From contig CAYXHM010000003.1 in NCBI GenBank assembly GCA_964464965.1, positions 124,001 to 188,000 on the forward strand: a stretch of 64,000 bases of DNA. Direction: 5' to 3'. This document shows positions 51,806 to 60,793 of this stretch, piece by piece. Under the pieces are notes generated by a model, which had not been told where the DNA came from, did no database searches, and saw nothing but the letters and a program-made list of their open reading frames with translations. The stretch comes from UBA5543 sp964464965 (GTDB taxonomy: Bacteria > Bacteroidota > Bacteroidia > Chitinophagales > Chitinophagaceae). The position numbers and the translations under genes are program-made. How positions within the stretch are numbered: the first letter of the stretch is position 1; every line of letters starts with the position of its first letter.

Positions 51806-54800
51806 ATGAAGAGAGTTCTGGTATTACTATTAATCATTATTGCCCCCTATTTTTATGGGAAGTCCTATGCCCAATGTTTTACAAGCGCCACCCCTAGTAA
51901 TAGATGTTATTACGGAGATGCTATAAATTCATTTACCCTGAACTCAATAAATGCAACAGGTAATAGCGGGTGTAATAATACAAGTACAGGGTATTCATCC
52001 TTTTCTAGTCCAGTATGGAACTTAACCGCCGGGCAAACATATAGTTTTAGTGTAAGTGTAGGTACTGGCTCTTATGATCAGGGATTTGCATTTTGGATTG
52101 ATCTAAATAATAATGGTCAATACGATGCATCTGAAATGGTGTACGCCAGTAGTACAACAGGGTTTAGTTTCAGTGGAAGTATATTAATCCCTTCAACTGC
52201 AACTATAGCCAATGGTGTAAGGATGCGGCTTATGTGTGCATATAGGGCAACTATTTCGTCTACCCAGGCCTGTACAAGTTTATTGGGTAATTCTGGAGGC
52301 TGGGGAGAAATTGAAGATTATTTTGTAAACATAATTTCCCCTTGTAATGTGTCGTTTACTGCCCATCCACAAAACAAAAGCGTATGTGCCGGCAGCAATA
52401 CATCATTTTCAGTAACTGCTACCAATGCCAATACCTACAAATGGGAGGTAAGTACTAATGGGGGTACAACCTGGACGACAGTAACAAACACAGGTGTATA
52501 TAGTGGAGCCACTACCAGCACTTTAACTATTACAGAACCCACAACCGGTATGAATGGTTACCAGTACCGCAATGTAGGCACCAATACCACACTTAGCTGT
52601 TCTGTAAACAGTTCAGTTGCTATACTCGCGGTTAGCCCGGTACCTTCCATTACTTCTACATCATCGGCAGGTGGCTGTACCGGTAACCCCACATCGGTTA
52701 CTGCAGTGCCGGGTACGGGTGCTACAGTAAGCTGGTACGACCAGACTACCGGCGGCACGCTGCTGGGTACAGGCAATACATTAAACATAGCAAGTGCACC
52801 CGCCAGCAATACTAATTATTACGCACAACCTGCATTTACAGCCACCCCTGCATCATTATCCGTACAACTGGCCGCTACCAATTCTAACATGGGCTGCTTT
52901 ATGGATATCAAGCCACTGAAGGATATAAAAATGACCGATGTATCATGGGTGCCTGCTGCCACTCAGTCCTATGATATATCTATCTACTTCAAATCGGGCA
53001 CATCGGTAGGTTTTGAAACTACTGCCGGCGCATGGACATTATTAACCACCAAAACGGGTATCAGCGCTACTGCCGGCACGCCCAACAAAATAACTTTGCC
53101 AACAGCACAAACCTTATCTGCAAATAATACATACGCTATATTGGTAATCAGGGCAGGTAGCAGTGGTTCTATAGCCTACCAGACCGTTTCCGCGTTAGGT
53201 TCTGTAGAGGCATCTAATACAGACTTGCAGTTGTTATCGTCTTCCGGTATCGGGGCATTGTTCAGTGGCGGGTTAAACACCCCCAGGCAGTTTGCAGGTA
53301 CTATATGGTATGAGCCTATAGTTTGCCCGGCACCGGCAAGGACGGCGGTACAACTAATAGTAAATGCCGCGCCTACCGTAACTACGCACCCGGGCAATAC
53401 CGCGGTTTGTAAAAATGCCAACGTTACCCTTACGGCAGCATTTAGCGGCGCGGGCAGTTACCAGTGGGAGATGAGTACTAATGGTGGTACAAGCTGGAGC
53501 ACTGTAAATAACGGCGGTATTTACAGTGGTGCTACTACTGCGGCGCTTACCATTACAGGCGCACCATCCAGCATTAATAACTACCAATACAGGAGCAAAG
53601 GTATATGTACCTCTACCGCAACATCAAATGCGGCAACTATTACTGTAAATGAACCACCGGCCATTACCACACAGCCAACCAATACAGAGGTTTGCCTGGG
53701 TGAGAATACAACTATCAGCTGTGTGGCAACCGGCGCAGGCACATTGGCATATGAATGGGAACGCAGCCTGGATGGCGGCACGAACTGGAGTGCCGTGCCT
53801 GCAAGCGCGCCTTACAGTACTGTAAATACTGCTACCCTAACTATTACAGGGGCAACTACTTTTTTAAATAATGTGCAGTACAGGTGTAAAGTGAAGGGGC
53901 TTTGTAATCCGGAAGCTACTACTAACGCAGTAGTGCTGAAGGTTAATACGCCTCCTGTAGTAACAGTACAACCAACAAACCAGGAAATCTGCCCACGCAG
54001 TACCGCCGTTTTTACAACAACAGCAACCGGTGCTGGGTTGGCCTATCAATGGCAGGAATTGACTACCGTGTGGACGGACATCAGCAATGGCGGCGCTTAT
54101 AGCGGTGCAACTACCAATACATTAAGTATAAGCAATGTGCATGCAGGCTTAAGCGGCCAGCAGTACCGCTGTGTAATAACAGGTGCCTGCGCGCCACCCG
54201 ATACTACTAATGAACCTGTATTGACAATTAAAGATGAACCTGCCGGGGTGTCGGTGGGGTCTAATACACCTGTGTGCGAAGGCAAAACACTGGAGCTGAC
54301 CGGCAACAGCACATCAACCGGTGTAACATATAGCTGGACAGGCCCTAACGGCTTTAATGCCAATACGCAAAACCCATCTGTGCCATCACCCGTACTGGCA
54401 AATACGGGCAATTACATATTGACTGCTACACTTACCTCTACAAACTGTAGCGTGAAAGACAGTACACCGGTGGTGATAAAGATTACCCCAGCTAAACCGG
54501 TGGTGGGCAGCAATACACCTGTGTGTACCAAACTGGACATTAACCTGACGGCGAGCAGCACTGCAGGTGCTACATATAGCTGGACCGGCCAGTCGGGTTT
54601 TAGCAGTAATGTGCAAAATCCTGTGCGCAGCAATGCAGCGTTGCATATGACGGGGTACTACAAGGTTATAGCAGATATAAATGGTTGTGTATCCGAACCT
54701 GACAGTACATTGGTAACAATTATACCAAGCCCCGAGGTTGGGGCGTACCCAAGCCCGTCAAACATTGTATGTGTTGGAGATACCATTATATTTATAGGTA

Positions 54801-55546
54801 TTGCCAACCACGGTGGAACAGGCCCAACATACCAATGGATGAAAAATGGTGCGGCAATACCGGGCGAAACAACATTGAAATATTCAGCCGGGGGCCTGGC
54901 AAACGGAGATGTAATAACCCTGGAATTAACCCCCGGTACAGATGTTAGTTGCAGCAGCAGTATCAGCAGTATACCCATACCCGTTACGATACAACCATAC
55001 CTGCCACCGCAGGTATCTATAAGCTCAGACCCCGCAGGTGCTGTGTGGCCGGGCTTACTGGTCAATTTCATTGCTACACCAACTGACGCAGGTAATGCGC
55101 CAGGCTACCAGTGGAAACGCAACGGGCAGAACGTAAGCGGTGCTACGGGACAAAACTGGTCGGCCACTACATTGAGCGACAATGATGTTATCATATGTGA
55201 AATAACAAGCGATTACTTATGCCCGTCTGTACCAACAGCGCTCAGCAACCAGATAAAGGTAACAGTGCTCACATCTGTAGCTAATACTGCAAAAGCTTCA
55301 GCTATCTCTTTATTCCCGAACCCCAACCAGGGTAGTTTCACCCTTAAAGGCAATATGGCATCGGCAGAAGTAGATATTGAAATACTGAATGCTGTAGGAC
55401 AGGTAGTGTACAGGCAATCTGCACACACCAGGGCAGGCGAATTGCAACATGACATACGTCTTTCAGGCCTGGCCGATGGTATATATATGGTGCGCATACA
55501 TGGACAGGGAGAAGAAGCAAGCATCAGGTTCAAATTGACTAACTAA
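51806..55546 (+). CDS. Giant exported GEVED / Ig-like repeat protein with T9SS sorting tail
   Basis: 1246 residues from the ATG at 51806 (MKRVLVLLLIIIAPYFYGKSYAQ; an ATG three codons earlier is possible). Order: GEVED domain (~30-185, FAFWIDLNNNGQYDASEMVY...GGWGEIEDYFVNI); Ig-like repeat (~190-280); a separate ~170-residue domain (~350-520); three Ig-like repeats (~525-815) sharing STNGGTSW...IYSGATTAALTI; two SWTGPNGF-type modules each introduced by VGSNTPVC; and two YQW-KNG modules. The T9SS type A tail ISLFPNPNQGSFTL...GLADGIYMVRIHGQGE ends the protein. It is a surface adhesin-like protein. The first ~580 bases are more AT-rich than the repeat region. Confidence 0.92.
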   Translation: MKRVLVLLLIIIAPYFYGKSYAQCFTSATPSNRCYYGDAINSFTLNSINATGNSGCNNTSTGYSSFSSPVWNLTAGQTYSFSVSVGTGSYDQGFAFWIDLNNNGQYDASEMVYASSTTGFSFSGSILIPSTATIANGVRMRLMCAYRATISSTQACTSLLGNSGGWGEIEDYFVNIISPCNVSFTAHPQNKSVCAGSNTSFSVTATNANTYKWEVSTNGGTTWTTVTNTGVYSGATTSTLTITEPTTGMNGYQYRNVGTNTTLSCSVNSSVAILAVSPVPSITSTSSAGGCTGNPTSVTAVPGTGATVSWYDQTTGGTLLGTGNTLNIASAPASNTNYYAQPAFTATPASLSVQLAATNSNMGCFMDIKPLKDIKMTDVSWVPAATQSYDISIYFKSGTSVGFETTAGAWTLLTTKTGISATAGTPNKITLPTAQTLSANNTYAILVIRAGSSGSIAYQTVSALGSVEASNTDLQLLSSSGIGALFSGGLNTPRQFAGTIWYEPIVCPAPARTAVQLIVNAAPTVTTHPGNTAVCKNANVTLTAAFSGAGSYQWEMSTNGGTSWSTVNNGGIYSGATTAALTITGAPSSINNYQYRSKGICTSTATSNAATITVNEPPAITTQPTNTEVCLGENTTISCVATGAGTLAYEWERSLDGGTNWSAVPASAPYSTVNTATLTITGATTFLNNVQYRCKVKGLCNPEATTNAVVLKVNTPPVVTVQPTNQEICPRSTAVFTTTATGAGLAYQWQELTTVWTDISNGGAYSGATTNTLSISNVHAGLSGQQYRCVITGACAPPDTTNEPVLTIKDEPAGVSVGSNTPVCEGKTLELTGNSTSTGVTYSWTGPNGFNANTQNPSVPSPVLANTGNYILTATLTSTNCSVKDSTPVVIKITPAKPVVGSNTPVCTKLDINLTASSTAGATYSWTGQSGFSSNVQNPVRSNAALHMTGYYKVIADINGCVSEPDSTLVTIIPSPEVGAYPSPSNIVCVGDTIIFIGIANHGGTGPTYQWMKNGAAIPGETTLKYSAGGLANGDVITLELTPGTDVSCSSSISSIPIPVTIQPYLPPQVSISSDPAGAVWPGLLVNFIATPTDAGNAPGYQWKRNGQNVSGATGQNWSATTLSDNDVIICEITSDYLCPSVPTALSNQIKVTVLTSVANTAKASAISLFPNPNQGSFTLKGNMASAEVDIEILNAVGQVVYRQSAHTRAGELQHDIRLSGLADGIYMVRIHGQGEEASIRFKLTN

Positions 55547-55566
55547 ATTACTTACGGAGGATAGAG

Positions 55567-55605
55567 AAAAATGGTTGCCGCTTATCGCGGCAGCCATTTT
55601 TATTG
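55567..55605 (+). terminator. Terminator after the giant T9SS protein gene
   Basis: Arms 55567-55581 and 55587-55601 pair over 15 bp with one wobble (core TTGCCGC / GCGGCAG), continued by T residues. Confidence 0.88.
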
Positions 55606-55677
55606 AATGATGCATCCCAAATAAAGCGCCGTTTTGTAACAGGTTCATTTAAACAGCTTTTTTACTGTTTACTTTTT

Positions 55678-55685
55678 TACTTTTG
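55678..55685 (+). promoter_or_regulatory. -7 promoter element for the permease gene (TACTTTTG)
   Basis: An exact TAnnTTTG match ending 10 bases before the GTG start at 55696, so the mRNA leader would be very short. Confidence 0.5.
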
Positions 55686-55695
55686 AAGACTCAAG

Positions 55696-56922
55696 GTGAA
55701 TTTATCATTTTTCATAGCACGCCGTTATATGCTGCGCCAGAAAGGGCGCTTCTCTGCCTTTATCATCAGGCTGGCTATCGTGGCTACTATGCTCAGCGTG
55801 GCTTCAATGATTATAGCCATGGCCCTGATAACAGGGTTTAAGCAACAGATAAGCCGCAATATTTATAACTACTGGGGCCATATACATGTAACCCTTTACA
55901 CAGCAGGCAATACCTCTATCATTGCACCGGACCCGCTGATGCGCAATGCTGATATAGAAAGACAGGTAAAAATGCTGCCCGGTGTAACAAGTATTTCGCC
56001 ATACGCCATAAGCCCTGTGATAATAAACGCCCACCAGCAGATGGAAAGCTTGCAACTGAAAGGTGTGGACAGTAGTTACGATTTCACGACAATCAATGCC
56101 AGCCCCATCAGCTTTTCAGATACAGGTTATTCTCAACAGGTTGTTTTGTCGGCCACAACGCTCAACAGGTTGAAACTGCAACCCGGTGATGACCTGCTTT
56201 TGTACTTTATAGATGAGAACAGCATATACCCCCGCATAAGAAAAGCAAAGGTTGCAGGTACTTACCATACCGGTATGGAAGATATTGACCGTCTTTACGC
56301 CTTGTGCGACATCAGGCTGCTGCAACGCATAAACCAGTGGAGCCCCGATGAAATAAACGGCTACCAGGTAAAATTATCTGATCCTGAACTGGCGCAACCA
56401 ACCGCCGATAAGATTTTTGAAGATATACTGCCACGCACCACACAACTGGTAGCCAGCACCATGGCTGAGATTTTCTCGGGCATTTTTGACTGGTTGAAAC
56501 TACTGGACATGAATGCACTTGTTGTGCTGATAATAATGGGTGTGGTGGCCATCATTAACCTGGTGGCTGCATTGCTGATACTCATCGTTAACCAGGTACG
56601 GCTGGTAGGTTTGCTAAAGGCGCTGGGCATGGCCGAAAGGCAGATGCGTACCATATTCCTGTACCATGCTGCGCTTATAGGGTTTGCAGGTATCGTACTG
56701 GGTAATATACTGGCCATAGGACTGTGTGTGATACAACAGCAAACAGGTTTCCTGAAGTTGTCTGAAGAAGGGTATTCTATGTCGTACGTGCCGGTAGAGC
56801 TGGTATGGTGGCACCCTGTACTCATCAGCCTGGGTACTATCGTGCTGTGCATACTTTGTATGTGGTTGCCAACGTTGTATATTCGCCGTGTGCAGCCGGC
56901 AAAGGTGCTGCAGTTTAAATAA
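55696..56922 (+). CDS. LolC/LolE-like ABC transporter permease (MacB/FtsX fold)
   Basis: 408 residues with a GTG start. One membrane segment (~23-48, with RLAIVATMLSVASMIIAMALITGFKQQISRNIYNYWGHIHV), a ~210-residue periplasmic domain, then three C-terminal segments (NALVVLIIMGVVAIINLVAALLILIVNQVRLVGLLKALGMAERQMRTIFLYHAALIGFAGIVLGNILAIGL). The VGLLKALGM block is the FtsX/LolC cytoplasmic coupling motif. Such permeases release lipoproteins from the inner membrane. The ATPase partner (LolD) is not adjacent. The next gene starts 34 bases on. Confidence 0.92.
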   Translation: MNLSFFIARRYMLRQKGRFSAFIIRLAIVATMLSVASMIIAMALITGFKQQISRNIYNYWGHIHVTLYTAGNTSIIAPDPLMRNADIERQVKMLPGVTSISPYAISPVIINAHQQMESLQLKGVDSSYDFTTINASPISFSDTGYSQQVVLSATTLNRLKLQPGDDLLLYFIDENSIYPRIRKAKVAGTYHTGMEDIDRLYALCDIRLLQRINQWSPDEINGYQVKLSDPELAQPTADKIFEDILPRTTQLVASTMAEIFSGIFDWLKLLDMNALVVLIIMGVVAIINLVAALLILIVNQVRLVGLLKALGMAERQMRTIFLYHAALIGFAGIVLGNILAIGLCVIQQQTGFLKLSEEGYSMSYVPVELVWWHPVLISLGTIVLCILCMWLPTLYIRRVQPAKVLQFK

Positions 56923-56956
56923 GCGCTGCACCTGCGCAGTTTCGTGCATATAAATA

Positions 56957-57895
56957 ATGAAGAACAAAGAGTTATATCGCCAGTTCTGTAGTGCGGGTGC
57001 TGCGCTGCCCATCTTTCTTAAAGATTGGTGGCTGGATGCTGTTTGCCCCGACTGGGATGTAACCATTGTTAAAAACGGTGATAACATATCGGGCGTGTGG
57101 CCTTACAGCATAGAGCGTAAAATAAATGTTACCATCCTGCGCGACCAGGTGCTTACACCTTATATGGGCCCTTTCGTTTTTTACCCCACCGACCTTAAAG
57201 CAAGTAAAAGAGATAGCTTTCAGCACGAAACACTTACCGCACTGCTGGAGGCTATGCCCGATGCTAAAGTATGGCATGTATCTACACTGCCCGGACTGAA
57301 GCAGGCCGGATTGCTTACAGATTACGAGTTTGATATACAGCTGAGGCAGACGTTCATCATGCCGCTTGACGAGCCTGTTGACAACATTTTTAACCGACTG
57401 CACGAAGACTACCGCCGCAATGTGCGCAAGGCTGATAAAGAACTGGCAATTACCAACGAGCCCGAAATGCTGCACCAGCTTTGGGGGTACCAGAAGGCTA
57501 CATTGGACAGGAAAAATGTGCGCACTCTTTTTACCCAGCAGCAGATGCAGAAAATATTTGACGCCTGTATAAAGCACGACAGTGCTGCGCTGTGGGTGGC
57601 AAAAAAAGAAGGTGAAATACAGGCAATAGTGTGGCATGTATGGGATGATGAAAAAGGTTATTACCTGATGGGCAGCAACAACCCGCACAGTAAAGACAAC
57701 CGCTCCATGACCTCCCTGTTATGGCATGCTATTCAGCATTCTAAAATACTGGGAAAATCAGGTTTTGATTTTGAAGGTAGTATGGACCCCGGCGTAGAAA
57801 AATTCTTCCGCAACTTTGGCGGCAAGCGTGAGCTCTACCTGGTGCTGCGTAAAAATGAATCGCTGCTCTGGAAGCTGAAAGAACGGTTAGTTTAA
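56957..57895 (+). CDS. GNAT/FemAB-type acyltransferase
   Basis: 312 residues, cytoplasmic. The C-terminal half carries the FemAB/GNAT pattern: HEDYRRNVRKADKELAITNEP, ALWVAKKEGEIQAIVWHVWDDEKGYYLMGSNNPHSKDNRSMTSLLWHAIQHSKILGKSGFDFEGSMDPGVEKFFRNFGG, where DFEGS followed by FFRNFG is characteristic. FemAB members attach amino acids to peptidoglycan precursors or other acceptors from aminoacyl-tRNA; related GNATs act in cell-surface glycan synthesis. The acceptor is unknown. Its 3' end overlaps the convergent SIMPL gene by nine bases. Confidence 0.85.
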   Translation: MKNKELYRQFCSAGAALPIFLKDWWLDAVCPDWDVTIVKNGDNISGVWPYSIERKINVTILRDQVLTPYMGPFVFYPTDLKASKRDSFQHETLTALLEAMPDAKVWHVSTLPGLKQAGLLTDYEFDIQLRQTFIMPLDEPVDNIFNRLHEDYRRNVRKADKELAITNEPEMLHQLWGYQKATLDRKNVRTLFTQQQMQKIFDACIKHDSAALWVAKKEGEIQAIVWHVWDDEKGYYLMGSNNPHSKDNRSMTSLLWHAIQHSKILGKSGFDFEGSMDPGVEKFFRNFGGKRELYLVLRKNESLLWKLKERLV

Positions 57896-58615
57896 TTCAT
57901 ACTCCAGCCTTACTGTTATACTGGCAGTTTTGTTGCGGTCTTTTGTATTGAAAGCACCACCGTAGGTATAGTCCTCGTTGCTGTACTGCCCTGTTATCTG
58001 GAAGACACCCATCGATGCTTTTTTCAGATCGCCCAGTTTACTGTCGCCGTTTTTGGCAATAGCTTCTGCCCTTATGCGGGCGTCTTCGGTAGCACGTTCC
58101 AGTAGTTGTATTTTCAGGTCGCTGAGTTTTGTATAATAATATGCTGGTTGTTCGCTACTCAGTTCTATTCCAGATTGCAGTAGTTCTGTTATTTCCCTCG
58201 ATATTTTTTCGACCTTGTCTATACTGCGTGAATTTACTTTAACCGTCTGGCGTAGCTGGTAGCCCGCAAAGTTGCTGCCTGCTATGCCACCGTTCTCGTT
58301 ATAGGTGTAAGTAAATTGTTTCTCTATAACTATAGCAGAAAATACGATCTCTGAATCTGAGATACCGCTTTTCTGCAGGTAGGCTCTTACTTGTTGCTCG
58401 TCACTTTTCAGGGTGGCATAGGCACTTTTCAGGTCGAAATTGGTACGCGAGTAAGCCGCAGACCATACCACCATGTCCGCTGAAAAATCAAACTCAGCAC
58501 CACCCATAACGTTTACCGTATTGATGGAGCTGTATTTGTAATTGTAAGATTTGCCAATAACATATCCGGTAATAATGATGGATAGACCGATTATTATAGC
58601 TACTACTGCGCGCAT
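57887..58615 (-). CDS. SIMPL (DUF541) domain protein
   Basis: 242 residues with an uncleaved-looking N-terminal membrane anchor (VVAIIIGLSIIITGYVIGKSY). The SIMPL domain begins INTVNVMGGAEFDFSADMVVWSAAYSRTNFDLKSAYATLKSDEQQVRAYLQKSGISDSEIVFSAIVIEKQF, then RATEDARIRAEAIAKNGDSKLGDLKKASMGVFQI. This is the alpha/beta pattern of periplasmic BP26/YggE-type proteins, which are linked to stress tolerance and can form channel-like oligomers. The gene overlaps the convergent acyltransferase gene by nine bases. Confidence 0.92.
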   Translation of the reverse strand: MRAVVAIIIGLSIIITGYVIGKSYNYKYSSINTVNVMGGAEFDFSADMVVWSAAYSRTNFDLKSAYATLKSDEQQVRAYLQKSGISDSEIVFSAIVIEKQFTYTYNENGGIAGSNFAGYQLRQTVKVNSRSIDKVEKISREITELLQSGIELSSEQPAYYYTKLSDLKIQLLERATEDARIRAEAIAKNGDSKLGDLKKASMGVFQITGQYSNEDYTYGGAFNTKDRNKTASITVRLEYELN

Positions 58616-58649
58616 GATATAAAGTTAATAAAATTGAATTTCCACAGTA

Positions 58650-59126
58650 TTATATTTTAAAAGATTGAGCTTTTTGTGCCATTGATTCAGTTATTAATTG
58701 TACAATATGAGCAGGCGATTTTTTTAGTTTTTCATGCTGCCATGCTTTTTCTTTTTCAACAGATTTGCCCGCGCGGTTTACAGCCTGCAATGCGTATAAT
58801 GCTGCACCCATGCTATGATCGGCCATGTGTGCCGTAGCTAGGCCTTGCCCGATGGCACGGGCTACAGATACCGATACAGCATCTACATCAGCACGGGCAA
58901 CAGCGTGTGCTTTTAACGATGCCTTCATGGCCTCTCCTGTAGTGGCCATGCCATCGGCCCATGCCTTAGCTATACCCAATACTTCTTCCAGTACATTTTT
59001 TCCTGTTCCTTTATATAGTGGCAGCACACGTCCGGCGCAGGCAATTGCCCAGAGCATAAGCGCCCGGTGCTCTTCTTTCGTTAATGGGCCACCCCTGTGT
59101 GCGGCTACAAATCGTTTATCCCTCAT
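58650..59126 (-). CDS. Imm5-like putative immunity protein
   Basis: 158 residues, all-helical and Ala-rich. MRDKRFVAAHRGGPLTKEEHRALMLWAIACAGRVLPLY at the start and ARADVDAVSVSVARAIGQGLATAHMADHSMGAALYALQAV in the middle match the Imm5-like immunity protein family, with the conserved RDKRFVA.HRGG and TAHMADHS..A..YA motifs. Immunity proteins neutralise a cognate toxin of a polymorphic toxin system, but no toxin, Rhs or T6SS gene is in the window. The same fold occurs as stand-alone genes in other bacteria, so the true role may differ. Confidence 0.75.
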   Translation of the reverse strand: MRDKRFVAAHRGGPLTKEEHRALMLWAIACAGRVLPLYKGTGKNVLEEVLGIAKAWADGMATTGEAMKASLKAHAVARADVDAVSVSVARAIGQGLATAHMADHSMGAALYALQAVNRAGKSVEKEKAWQHEKLKKSPAHIVQLITESMAQKAQSFKI

Positions 59127-59290
59127 GATAGATTTGCTACAAGGCGAATATAATAAACGTCACTTTTTCGTTTTAATACGCACTTTAAAATTAATTACAA
59201 ATTAACATGTTTATCAATATGAATTCGTATATTTAATATGAGGAAAGTAAGTGTAGCGGTTATTTAAGCATAAAATCAATCAATCTATAT

Positions 59291-59563
59291 ATGCAAACCA
59301 ATACAATCAGTCAAACCCTTGTGGGTTTAAACAGGGTGATGGTGACATTGCAGCTAACCCCTGATACAAAAGAGGAGAACGATGCAATAGTAAAAACCAG
59401 CACAGCTACGGCAAACGACAAACAACAGGGCATTGTTGAACAACAAGTGTTGAAGTACTATCATTCTCTTGGTGGTAGCTACCTGCTGATAAATGCCCGT
59501 GTAAACAAAAACGGCACGGTAGATATGACGCTGGAAAAAACCGGTAACCTGTCCGGTATCTGA
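59291..59563 (+). CDS. Small protein of unknown function
   Basis: 90 residues, no signal peptide or membrane segment. MQTNTISQTLVGLNRVMVTLQLTPDTKEENDAIVKTSTATANDKQQGIVEQQVLKYYHSLGGSYLLINARVNKNGTVDMTLEKTGNL reads as beta-strand, helix and two C-terminal strands. The sequence is of ordinary composition and codon style and the frame is closed by a hairpin downstream. No family is recognised. Confidence 0.6.
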   Translation: MQTNTISQTLVGLNRVMVTLQLTPDTKEENDAIVKTSTATANDKQQGIVEQQVLKYYHSLGGSYLLINARVNKNGTVDMTLEKTGNLSGI

Positions 59564-59576
59564 ACCGTATTAAATT

Positions 59577-59627
59577 TCCCTGTCAGGATGTTTGTTTGTA
59601 TTGTTAATACGAACAGGGATACTTTTT
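59577..59627 (+). terminator. Possible terminator after the 90-residue protein gene
   Basis: TCCCTGT (59577-59583) and ACAGGGA (59613-59619) pair across a 29-base loop, followed by a T-run. Confidence 0.5.
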
Positions 59628-59760
59628 TCACTTCACTATATAGTAACACAAAAACTAAACACCGGTTGAGCGGGGTATGTACCGTTTTTATAGTATTTTC
59701 ACGGTTACTGTTGTAACAAACAGGAAATGAATTGACTACTAATCAGTAAAACAGACAATA

Positions 59761-60765
59761 GTGAAAGCCATCATTCCCGTAGCTGGTGCCGGTACAAAAC
59801 TCCGCCCACTTACTTATACACAACCCAAGGCATTGATACCCATAGCCGGTAAAACTATATTGAGCGTTATCATAGACCAGTTGTTAGATGCGGGTGTAAC
59901 TGAATTTGTATTTGTAATAGGCTACCTGGGAGAAAAAATAGAACGTTACCTGCAGAAAAATTACCCAACCCTTAGCTATACGCTGGTAAACCAGACAGAC
60001 AGGAAAGGCACGGGGCATGCTATATGGCTGACGCGTGATGCGGTGCATAATAACGAAGAAGTAATGATTGTGCTGGGCGATACAATATGCGAATATGATG
60101 TGAAGAGAGTATTGAGCAGCAGTGAGTCGCAGATAGGTATAAGAAAAGTAGATGACCCGCGTGGGTTTGGTGTGGCTGAACTGAATGAGCATAATAAAGT
60201 GCTGAAAGTGGTGGAAAAGCCATTGATACCAAAGTCGAATATGGCGATGGTAGGGGTGTATTATATAAAGGAAACGGAGGCACTGTTTAACGCGCTGAAC
60301 AAACACCTGAACCACCGTGCAGATGAAGAAGGCGAATATCACCTGACCAATGCACTGCAATATATGATAGAGCAGGGCATCACCCTGCATGGCTTCAGGG
60401 TGAACAACTGGTTTGACTGCGGGAAAAAAGAAAACCTGCTGCATACTAATGCCGTATTGCTGAAAGAACAAAGCGAACAAAAGGGTGAAAGCACAGAGTC
60501 CTACCAGTATGACACCAGTGTTATTATTCCACCGGTGAGTATTGCAGAAGGTTGCAACATCAGTAATTCTATTATCGGGCCTAATGTAACTATCGGGGAA
60601 TACACAAATATTAAAGCGTCTATCATTAAAGACACAATTATAGGTTCCTATGCGGAATTAGACGAAGTAGTGCTGCACTCGTCTATCATAGGCAGCGATG
60701 CTTTTGTGCGTGGCCTCAGCCAGAGTCTGAATATAGGAGATAATACAGAAATAGACCTGAAATAA
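59761..60765 (+). CDS. Sugar-phosphate nucleotidyltransferase with left-handed beta-helix tail
   Basis: 334 residues, GTG start. The N-terminal NTP_transferase domain has KAIIPVAGAGTKLRPLTYTQPKALIPIAGKTIL (GxGTxxRPLT signature and the catalytic Lys), VNQTDRKGTGHAIWL, MIVLGDTIC and GYLGEK. The C-terminus (~245-330) holds hexapeptide repeats (IIPPVSIAEGCNISNSIIGPNVTIGEYTNIKASIIKDTIIG). The enzyme couples a sugar 1-phosphate to an NTP, most likely glucose or a related sugar with UTP or dTTP. It is convergent with galE, a related nucleotide-sugar enzyme. Confidence 0.93.
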   Translation: MKAIIPVAGAGTKLRPLTYTQPKALIPIAGKTILSVIIDQLLDAGVTEFVFVIGYLGEKIERYLQKNYPTLSYTLVNQTDRKGTGHAIWLTRDAVHNNEEVMIVLGDTICEYDVKRVLSSSESQIGIRKVDDPRGFGVAELNEHNKVLKVVEKPLIPKSNMAMVGVYYIKETEALFNALNKHLNHRADEEGEYHLTNALQYMIEQGITLHGFRVNNWFDCGKKENLLHTNAVLLKEQSEQKGESTESYQYDTSVIIPPVSIAEGCNISNSIIGPNVTIGEYTNIKASIIKDTIIGSYAELDEVVLHSSIIGSDAFVRGLSQSLNIGDNTEIDLK

Positions 60766-60793
60766 AATATGCCTGTTATTTAACAGGCATATT
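60766..60793 (+). terminator. Palindromic bidirectional terminator between convergent genes
   Basis: AATATGCCTGTTA (60766-60778) and TAACAGGCATATT (60781-60793) form a 13-bp stem with only TT between; the palindrome contains the galE stop and its last codons. Confidence 0.72.
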
